5,726 nucleotides of DNA, taken from Planctomycetaceae bacterium (GTDB lineage: Bacteria > Planctomycetota > Planctomycetia > Pirellulales > Thermoguttaceae). Position numbers and translations under genes: made by a program. Location of the stretch: assembly GCA_031278315.1 (NCBI GenBank), contig JAITKS010000267.1, positions 1 to 5,726 of the forward strand, given 5' to 3'. The notes under the pieces are model-generated. The model searched no databases and was not told where the DNA came from. It saw only the letters and a list, made by a program, of their open reading frames with translations. Shown one piece after another: positions 1-5,617 of the stretch (position 1 is its first letter; the number at the start of each line of letters is the position of its first letter).

Positions 1-63
1 TATCAACGCACAAAGAAAAGTAACAATAATTGTAATATATCAGTGTAATAATTTATTGTTGCC

Positions 64-139
64 GGGATCGCGGTCGTCTCGACCGCATCTTTAGGCGTTT
101 TTTGTACAAAAAAGATGCAGGCGAGACGCCTGCGTTCCC
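64..139. repeat. 76-bp imperfect palindrome with two triloop hairpins (left copy head)
   Basis: The two 29-nt arms, 64-92 and 111-139, are inverted repeats matching at 24 of 29 positions, with an 18-nt spacer. Each arm also folds on its own. GCGGTCG-TCT-CGACCGC (70-86) and GCAGGCG-AGA-CGCCTGC (117-133) are both perfect 7-bp stems with 3-nt loops. The centre, 98-113, is a perfect 16-bp palindrome (TTTTTTGTACAAAAAA). The module can therefore form one long hairpin or two short ones. A role as transcription terminator, protein-binding site or mobile-element end is possible but not shown by the sequence. Confidence 0.92.
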
Positions 140-204
140 GCCGGCTAAAATATTTTTTAGTAATTCACTTAAATTTAAAATCTAAAATTACAAAATCTGA
201 TTTT

Positions 205-231
205 TCTGTGTTCTCTGTGTCCTCTGTGGTT
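205..231. repeat. Three TCTGTG blocks with 9-nt period (left copy)
   Basis: TCTGTG occurs at 205-210, 214-219 and 223-228, exactly 9 nt apart, separated by TTC-like triplets and followed by GTTAATAAAAAAAAT. The same block lies at 5591-5614 in the right copy, so it is part of the repeat unit. On the other strand it reads as a purine-rich CACAGAG ladder. From memory, similar ladders appear between genes in several bacterial phyla. I cannot confirm that here. Confidence 0.85.
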
Positions 232-736
232 AATAAAAAAAATATTCCGCTGATATATTAATAAAAAACGAATTTTAAAATGTAATTGGTATAAAACATA
301 CGGATAATAAAGTGCCGTCCCCGCGGGATTTGTTGATTGTTAACTCATTCTGAAAAATTTCACCGATATATTATGTTTATTCCTTAATGTTGAAACACAA
401 GGTATTTTGTTTCTACTTTGATGATTGTTTGGATCTTAACATGACTACAAATATTCTACTGATATATTACAATATTCTACTTGTATATTACTAAAAAAAT
501 TAATTATCAAATTTTTTATATTTATCTATTGAGATGCCGATTTGTACGTCTTCAAAATTCAATGTTTTTAAAATTACCGGATCATTGATTAGTTTGTTAC
601 TTCAAATCGTTTGTTTGTAGATAATTGCAGATGGAAAACTGCTATAAAAAATATCAATAAACAGAATAAAATAAATCATTACAATCAGAATTAGACAATA
701 TTAGATAATCTGTCAATTCAACTCAAAACAGGGAAT

Positions 737-768
737 TTCTAAAAAACTCATGTAAAAAATTTTTAGAA
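737..768. repeat. AT-rich inverted repeat, 9-bp stem
   Basis: TTCTAAAAA (737-745) and TTTTTAGAA (760-768) are perfect inverted repeats around a 14-nt loop. The stem is almost all A/T, so it would be a weak RNA hairpin. It lies about 120 bp before the start codon. It could be the end of an upstream transcript, a binding site, or chance in AT-rich DNA. Confidence 0.4.
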
Positions 769-773
769 TAAAC

Positions 774-795
774 GCAGCCGTCTCAACCGGCATAT
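774..795. repeat. Degenerate fragment of the repeat's hairpin module
   Basis: GCAGCCGTCTCAACCGGCAT aligns with GCGGTCGTCTCGACCGCAT from the repeat head with three substitutions and one inserted base. Only a 4-bp stem remains (GCCG/CGGC). No matching second hairpin or TCTGTG tail follows, so this looks like a decayed remnant or an independent short relative. It lies about 90 bp before the start codon. Confidence 0.5.
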
Positions 796-823
796 TCAGA
801 CACTTACATTGTATATCGCAGAC

Positions 824-841
824 GAGAAACATGCGTTTCTC
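824..841 (+). promoter_or_regulatory. Perfect leader hairpin or operator-like palindrome
   Basis: GAGAAAC (824-830) and GTTTCTC (835-841) form a perfect 7-bp stem around the loop ATGC, ending 45 nt before the start codon. If transcription starts upstream of it, this is a stem-loop in the 5' untranslated leader. As DNA it is an interrupted 18-bp palindrome of the kind bound by dimeric regulators. It has no U-run directly after it, so it is not a typical terminator. Neither role is proven. Confidence 0.45.
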
Positions 842-876
842 ATAAAATTAGTTTTTAGAAAATCACAACAATCAAA

Positions 877-881
877 AGGAG
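877..881 (+). promoter_or_regulatory. Ribosome binding site deciding start at 887
   Basis: AGGAG (within AAAAGGAG, 874-881) lies 5 nt before the ATG at 887. This is a strong Shine-Dalgarno match with normal spacing. It favours 887 over the in-frame TTG at 809, which has no such site. The protein starting at 887 also begins directly with a classical signal peptide. Confidence 0.85.
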
Positions 882-886
882 AAAAA

Positions 887-3800
887 ATGTTACAAAAAAT
901 CAACAATCTTAAAATCGTGTTTTTTACAAGTGTCATTCTGTTCGGATTATTGTTTGTTTCAACAACAAATGCAAATAACAAAGATAATAAAGATAATAAA
1001 GATGATCCTAAAATAGTAGTTCCAAATGATGCAATAATTATTCCGTACAAGCCCGATAATATCACACCCAATAAGTTGCCCAAACCGGAAAATCTAACTG
1101 AATCAGAACAAATTGTTATCGTTCCTCTCGATTTGCATCTCGAAATACTCAATCTGATAAAGTCGAAAGACAAAATTCATATTAACTCTAAACGTTCTTC
1201 ACCGTGTAAAATTATTGCGGATTCCGCCGAATACATTGCCGAAGAATTACCCCAAACCGGAAACGAACTAATTCTCAACGGCAAAATTCATATTTATCAA
1301 TTTGAAAATGAAGGAGTTTTATTGCCGTTCTATATTCGTAACAGTGTAATTGAATCGCCGCAACTCGATAATAAACCGGCTTCTATTTCTTCTGTTTCAA
1401 ATTCACAATTTGTACTTCGTGTCAGCGGTCAGGGCGAACATATTTTTACATTTAAAGTCCGTGTAAAAATTCAGCAGCAAGGCGGATGGCGAATAGTTGA
1501 AGGTACATTACCCAAAGCGGCAAATTCACGTGTTCAAATTACGCTTCCGTCTGAAGCCGGCGATTTGTTGACAGGAAATCCTCTCGACGTGCGAAAATGG
1601 TCTTCGGGTAAAAATGAATCTGGAACAAATAAAATAATCACAACAACACTTAACCCGCAAGGAGATTTCTCTTGGCGATGGCGTTCCGCAATTTTCGAGG
1701 GTCAAGTTGATCGAAGTCTTGAAGTCGAATCGGTCATAAAATTCGACCTGCAAGAAGACGCCGCTTGGATTTTATGGACTCCAACTTTCAAAATCAGTCG
1801 GGGAAAATGGGAATTCTTACGCCTGCAAATTCCAAAAAATTACACAATAACAGAAATTAAAGGTGAAAATGTAAGAGGTTGGAATATCGTTACAGAAAAT
1901 AATAATGCCGAATCAAATTCTACACAAACAATAAATATCGAGTTACTCAAACCAGCTGAAAAAGAAGAAATATTACAAGTTAGAATGATAAAAAATAATC
2001 CCGATAACAAATCAGACAATAAAGAATCATGGAATTTATCAACTCTTTCTGTTCCCGAAGCCGGAATTCATCGCGGACGTATCGACTTATACCGAAGCTC
2101 TATGCACGAATTAAGAGTTACAGAATCAAAAGGAGTTGTACTCACTGATCAAATTCAAATACCTTCTGTAAATGATATGTCAACAAAATTCAATGCCGTG
2201 AATCCGCTCGGTACGGAGCAATTTCAATCTTATCGTTTTATCGCCGAACCTTTTAATCTCACGCTGCAAACTAAACCGTTAACGAAAACAGTTTCAATTT
2301 ATTTTCAATCAATTCTTAAAATTTTGCATAAAAGGTCTATTCTCGAAACTAAAGTTGAAATCGATTCAAACAATTATCCATTTTTTGTAACAATAAAGTT
2401 GCCCAAACAATTCAACTTAAAAAACGTTACCGCTCCAAATATGTTATTTTACAGCAAAGAAAAACATAACGATGAAAATCTGCTTTATGTCTCACTTGGA
2501 AATATCGTTGACAAAAAAATTGTAATTGGTCTTGAAGGCGATTACATTCCAATTTCGCCAATCGATAAAATCAATAGCGGTAAAAATAATTCATCAGATA
2601 AATCGACAAAGGATATTGTTATTAAACAGCAGCAGTATCAACTTGATCAATTGCCGGTTTTCACGGCGCAGTTTTCTGGAATTGAATCGAATCTTGTCAA
2701 TGAATCGTCAAAAATCGAGCTGCTCACGGAACCGTCATTGCAGGCAGAAATTGAAAACTTAAAAGGCTGCGTCCGAATTAATCCGCAATCATGGCATAAC
2801 TACACAACCACACCAAAAGAACAACGCGAACTCATAAGATTAATAATTACAAGCCAATCACGAAACCCGCAAGGAAAAATAATTTTCACCGAAATTGTAC
2901 CCGCTATACAATGCAGTACGATAACAAATGTCCGTACAACAAGCGATGCAATCAATGAAACTATTTTGTTAGATTTCACTATAAATCGAGCCGGAACAAG
3001 AGAAATTAAATTCACACTGCCCGAATGGATGAAAGATGCCGTTATCGAATCACCTTTTTTGCAACGAAAAAGAATTAACGGACACGAAATTAAAAATGGT
3101 AATCAAACCGCTAAAATGATCGATGTAACTCTCGAATTGCAAGAAAACGTAATTGATCATTTGAGAGTACTCGTTCACGCCGATAGAAAATTACATACAG
3201 AAAAAGATTACAAAATTTCAGTACCAATAATTAAAACCGGAACCGCAACAAGCCAATACGTCGTAATGGAAAATGATCGAATGTCGCCCGACGAAATGGT
3301 TGTTGAACAGACGACGATAAAAAATCTTAAAAATCTTGACCGCCGCCAATACGAATGGCAATACTTGGCAACAATATTAGGCGAAAATGTAACAGAAGCA
3401 TATTATGTACAAAAAACAAATTCAGGAACTAATGCCGGTAATAATTCAAATGAAGAAGCGTCGCTCCAATTCAAAATGAAACGCCGAGACGCAGTACGAT
3501 TGTCAGATGCAAAAATTAATAAATCTGAAACAATATTGACTTTCGACAGCAACGGCGAATACCGCGCCGAACAAATTTATCATATCGATAATCAAAAAGA
3601 ACCGTATCTCGATATCTTTCTGCCCGACGGAGCTGCACTATGGAGTGTGAGATTTTTTTCAGCCGAAGCTTGGCAGCAACGTAACGCAACTCAAAATAAT
3701 ACTAACGTAATTCGACCGCACGGTGAACCAGTCAAACCGTGTTTAATGCCGCTCGATGTTGTACAAAATTATTCAAAATTACAAAAAATTATAATTAATA

Positions 3801-5245
3801 AAGATGTCATTACAGCAGATTCTTTTTACCGGTATGCAGTGCGTATTCCGCTAATAAAAACTGACAGCGGCGATTTAGATTATGTCGTGAGAATCGTTTA
3901 TGCAGGTATTACAAACGAATTGAATAATTTCACAAATGCCGATTTGCCGTTTGTTAAAGTAATGAATATTCCCGTCGAAACTTCTTTGCTGAAATTATAC
4001 TTGCCGCCAATGTACAAATACCTTTTCTACGGTAATATGCAACAAATAAGTAAAGATCAATCAAATGTAATTATTAAAAAAATCAACGATGAATACACTC
4101 AAAAAATAGAATTAAGATTACAAAAAACTTTACAAGAAGATAACATTTACGCACAACAACGAGCTTTGTTAAATATGCGAAATTCTAATATGTTCCAACA
4201 AGATAATAAGTCGAATAACAACAACGGCAACAGCTCACAAATAAATCAAATACCGCAACAAGCAATTTCGCAAATACCGCAAGCACATAATATGCAAACA
4301 TATCAAAGTGCCGAGCAATCAAAAAGCGGATCAAATGATGGAAATTTACGTAATCAATTTATGATTCAGTCAAATACTTTTTCGGGTCAACTTATAAATA
4401 AAAAGTCAATTGAAATTCAAGCTGTCGAAAAACAAAGCAGACAATTAATCGATGATTCAAATACGAAAGGTAAAGGTTTTGATAAAGTATGGCTGGATTC
4501 AATGCAACAAGAAAACGCAGTACAAGGTCAACTTAATAACGAATTTTCTAATAAAAAGTATTCTGCCGCAGACGCCGAAAATTATAATGATAAGAACAAA
4601 GTATATAGTGAATCGACCAGCCAAAAACCATCGTCAACTCCGCTGAAAAGAGGTATGACTAAAGACAAGCAATCAGAATCAACACGTACTCAAGCTGTTT
4701 TCAATGGAAATATTGTTTTGGGTGAAACCAGTCAAATTGATCGTCAACGGTCGGTTTTGTCTAATAAATCGCAAACAAAAGGCAATGCTGATACTGATAT
4801 TTTAAACGAAAGCTATTCAAGTAACGAAAATAAAAATACAGACCAAAATAATTTCTTTAGTGGTAACGTATCCGGATCCGGTTCTGCTAGTTCTCTTCAT
4901 TTAACTCAACAAAATGTAATAATTCCTGATGTATCAGGACAATTGCTTGCTAATGAGGAAGCTTTCGTCATTATAAATTCAGATTCAGGTTCAGGTGTAG
5001 ATACTTCGGATGCATCGCAATTCCGTTCACTTTCGACGCAGATGACAGACATCGATATTGATATACCTTACAATGGCGAGTTATATGTTTTCACAACACC
5101 GCAAGGGGATATAGATATTTCTTTTAGAGCAGTATCGAATGAAGTCAGGTTACGCAGTTTTGGGTTATTTATTGTGTTACTTTGTATAGGTGCCGCTTAC
5201 GCCTGTTATAGATTAGGACGCAGCAGATTAAATAGTAGAGTGTAA
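887..5245 (+). CDS. Giant signal-peptide, C-terminally anchored extracytoplasmic protein (planctomycete-type, function unknown)
   Basis: Encodes 1452 residues with no recognised function. Residues 1-29 form a signal peptide: a Lys-containing start, a hydrophobic core IVFFTSVILFGLLFV, and a probable cut after TNA-29. A charged NKDNKDNKDD stretch follows. The body (about 40-1085) alternates hydrophobic strands and is probably a series of beta-sandwich-like units. Pieces I recall from large planctomycete proteins are IIIPYKP (50-56) with IVPLDLHLEIL (78-88), SGQGEH (180-185), GIHRGRIDLY (393-402), YRFIAEPFNLTL (449-460), DGAALWSVR (914-922), GEPVKP (946-951) and RIPLIKTDSGDLDYVV (986-1001). About 1086-1385 is a low-complexity Asn/Gln/Ser linker. 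YVFTTPQGD (1400-1408) precedes one membrane helix (about 1424-1441) and a basic tail, predicting a long body outside the cytoplasmic membrane and a cytoplasmic C-terminus. The ectodomain has only four cysteines (107, 628, 676, 952). No catalytic motif or intact neighbouring gene was seen. A structural, adhesive or binding role is inference. The gene is certain; the family assignment rests on memory. Confidence 0.93.
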   Translation: MLQKINNLKIVFFTSVILFGLLFVSTTNANNKDNKDNKDDPKIVVPNDAIIIPYKPDNITPNKLPKPENLTESEQIVIVPLDLHLEILNLIKSKDKIHINSKRSSPCKIIADSAEYIAEELPQTGNELILNGKIHIYQFENEGVLLPFYIRNSVIESPQLDNKPASISSVSNSQFVLRVSGQGEHIFTFKVRVKIQQQGGWRIVEGTLPKAANSRVQITLPSEAGDLLTGNPLDVRKWSSGKNESGTNKIITTTLNPQGDFSWRWRSAIFEGQVDRSLEVESVIKFDLQEDAAWILWTPTFKISRGKWEFLRLQIPKNYTITEIKGENVRGWNIVTENNNAESNSTQTINIELLKPAEKEEILQVRMIKNNPDNKSDNKESWNLSTLSVPEAGIHRGRIDLYRSSMHELRVTESKGVVLTDQIQIPSVNDMSTKFNAVNPLGTEQFQSYRFIAEPFNLTLQTKPLTKTVSIYFQSILKILHKRSILETKVEIDSNNYPFFVTIKLPKQFNLKNVTAPNMLFYSKEKHNDENLLYVSLGNIVDKKIVIGLEGDYIPISPIDKINSGKNNSSDKSTKDIVIKQQQYQLDQLPVFTAQFSGIESNLVNESSKIELLTEPSLQAEIENLKGCVRINPQSWHNYTTTPKEQRELIRLIITSQSRNPQGKIIFTEIVPAIQCSTITNVRTTSDAINETILLDFTINRAGTREIKFTLPEWMKDAVIESPFLQRKRINGHEIKNGNQTAKMIDVTLELQENVIDHLRVLVHADRKLHTEKDYKISVPIIKTGTATSQYVVMENDRMSPDEMVVEQTTIKNLKNLDRRQYEWQYLATILGENVTEAYYVQKTNSGTNAGNNSNEEASLQFKMKRRDAVRLSDAKINKSETILTFDSNGEYRAEQIYHIDNQKEPYLDIFLPDGAALWSVRFFSAEAWQQRNATQNNTNVIRPHGEPVKPCLMPLDVVQNYSKLQKIIINKDVITADSFYRYAVRIPLIKTDSGDLDYVVRIVYAGITNELNNFTNADLPFVKVMNIPVETSLLKLYLPPMYKYLFYGNMQQISKDQSNVIIKKINDEYTQKIELRLQKTLQEDNIYAQQRALLNMRNSNMFQQDNKSNNNNGNSSQINQIPQQAISQIPQAHNMQTYQSAEQSKSGSNDGNLRNQFMIQSNTFSGQLINKKSIEIQAVEKQSRQLIDDSNTKGKGFDKVWLDSMQQENAVQGQLNNEFSNKKYSAADAENYNDKNKVYSESTSQKPSSTPLKRGMTKDKQSESTRTQAVFNGNIVLGETSQIDRQRSVLSNKSQTKGNADTDILNESYSSNENKNTDQNNFFSGNVSGSGSASSLHLTQQNVIIPDVSGQLLANEEAFVIINSDSGSGVDTSDASQFRSLSTQMTDIDIDIPYNGELYVFTTPQGDIDISFRAVSNEVRLRSFGLFIVLLCIGAAYACYRLGRSRLNSRV
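980..1006 (+). repeat. In-frame 9-bp tandem repeat (KDN x3)
   Basis: AAAGATAAT occurs twice and is followed by AAAGATGAT, three head-to-tail 9-bp units encoding KDN-KDN-KDD. The repeat sits immediately after the predicted signal peptide cut. The unit length keeps the frame, so copy number could vary by slippage and change only the length of a charged spacer. Confidence 0.85.
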
Positions 5246-5425
5246 ATAAAATAATCTATTAAAGGTATTTCTAATAATCGGTGATATTACAAGATCGTTG
5301 AGAATTACAAAACACACGAAATAACAAAATATACGAAAAATTTGTAATATACTTTTCACACTTTAAAATTCGTTTTTTATTTTTTGTAATAGAAACTATT
5401 GTCAATTAAAAAAATAAAAAACGAA
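5246..5425. other. Non-coding spacer downstream of the gene
   Basis: No gene is visible. The stretch is very AT-rich. It contains a weak 8-bp inverted repeat (ATTACAAA 5304-5311 with TTTGTAAT 5341-5348) and the longer inverted repeat 5368-5426. No GC-rich stem followed by a T-run lies close behind the stop codon, so the terminator of the large gene is not clearly assigned. Confidence 0.7.
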
Positions 5426-5426
5426 T
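5368..5426. repeat. 17-18 bp A/T-rich inverted repeat at the edge of the repeat array
   Basis: TTCGTTTTTTATTTTTT (5369-5385) is the exact reverse complement of 5409-5425, with one more pair at 5368/5426 and a 23-nt loop. The left side, 5361-5385, is also the reverse complement of the repeat's tail (compare 260-279 and 5647-5666). The structure therefore looks like an inverted tail fragment facing the array. Its U-rich side could end transcripts weakly, but the stem has only two G/C pairs, so I call it a repeat and not a terminator. Confidence 0.75.
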
Positions 5427-5459
5427 GTAATATATCAGTGGAGTAATTTATTTTTTTGC

Positions 5460-5535
5460 AGGATCGCGGTCGTCTCGACCGCATCTTTAGGCGTTTTTTG
5501 TACAAAAAAGATGCAGGCGGGACGCCTGCGTTCCC
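5460..5535. repeat. 76-bp imperfect palindrome with two triloop hairpins (right copy head)
   Basis: This matches 64-139 at 74 of 76 positions. The stems GCGGTCG/CGACCGC (5466-5482) and GCAGGCG/CGCCTGC (5513-5529) are unchanged. One of the two differences is the first loop base of the second hairpin (A at 124, G at 5520); the other is at the outer edge (64/5460). Confidence 0.92.
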
Positions 5536-5590
5536 AGCTAAAATTTTTTTTAGTAATTCACTTAAATCTAAAATTACAAAATCTGATTTC

Positions 5591-5617
5591 TCTGTGTTCT
5601 CTGTGTCCTCTGTGGTT
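5591..5617. repeat. Three TCTGTG blocks with 9-nt period (right copy)
   Basis: TCTGTG occurs at 5591-5596, 5600-5605 and 5609-5614, exactly as in the left copy. The 9-nt period leaves one frame open and yields a spurious Ser/Val-rich peptide, which is not regarded as a gene. Confidence 0.85.

Larger units (their letters stand above)
31..294. repeat. Left copy of ~230-260 bp hairpin-headed dispersed repeat
   Basis: This stretch matches 5426-5680 over nearly its whole length in the same orientation. Both copies begin TGTAATATATCAGTG, carry a 76-bp palindromic head (64-139 here), then an AT-rich segment, a TCTGTG triplet block (205-228), a TGATATATTA-type motif, and a shared tail (AAAAAACGAATTTTAAA, then TGTAATTGG). 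The 76-bp head differs from the right copy at only 2 positions (64 and 124). Beyond the head this copy has an extra GCCG-type insertion near 140-145 and about 7 extra bases near 174-181. It encodes nothing credible. Its ends at 33-45 and 248-260 are inverted relative to each other (12 of 13 positions). Known families with this style are REP/BIME and MITE elements; the specific family here is not identified. Confidence 0.9.
295..808. other. Non-coding AT-rich upstream region
   Basis: No reading frame here has a credible start, ribosome binding site and protein-like composition. Visible structure is limited to five things: a GC-rich 8-bp palindrome (CCCGCGGG, 320-327) isolated in AT-rich sequence; copies of a (T)GATATATTA-type motif near 364-373, 460-470 and 475-485; a 9-bp inverted repeat at 737-768; a degenerate copy of the hairpin module at 774-795; and many A/T runs. 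No convincing sigma-70 style -35/-10 pair with normal spacing was found, so the promoter of the downstream gene is not assigned. No tRNA or other known RNA fold was recognised. Confidence 0.7.

Noticed and set aside
295..808. Promoter with -35/-10 boxes, tRNA or riboswitch
   Set aside because: Candidate boxes such as TTGCAG (625-630) and TATAAA (643-648) are only 12 nt apart, and no cloverleaf or known riboswitch core could be traced.
809..886. Upstream in-frame TTG start extending the large protein by 26 residues
   Set aside because: There is no ribosome binding site before 809, the added residues would precede and spoil the signal peptide, and a strong AGGAG lies 5 nt before ATG 887.
796..1173. 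Minus-strand open frame of 125 codons over the start of the large gene
   Set aside because: It lies antisense to the well-supported gene and its hydrophobic look comes from reversing Lys/Asn-rich codons. No ribosome binding site or family resemblance was seen.
1526..1753. Short minus-strand open frame inside the gene
   Set aside because: It is antisense to the coding sequence, short, and without start signals or recognisable protein features.
2526..3015. Short open frames on both strands (2526-2762 plus, 2800-3015 minus)
   Set aside because: Both are alternative-frame shadows within the continuous large coding sequence.
4452..4646. 64-codon plus-strand frame within the low-complexity linker
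   Set aside because: It overlaps the real gene in another frame and has a composition dictated by the A-rich linker codons.
5369..5425. Intrinsic terminator of the large gene
   Set aside because: The stem is nearly all A/T, the loop is 23 nt, and the structure lies over 120 bp past the stop. It is better explained as an inverted piece of the repeat tail.
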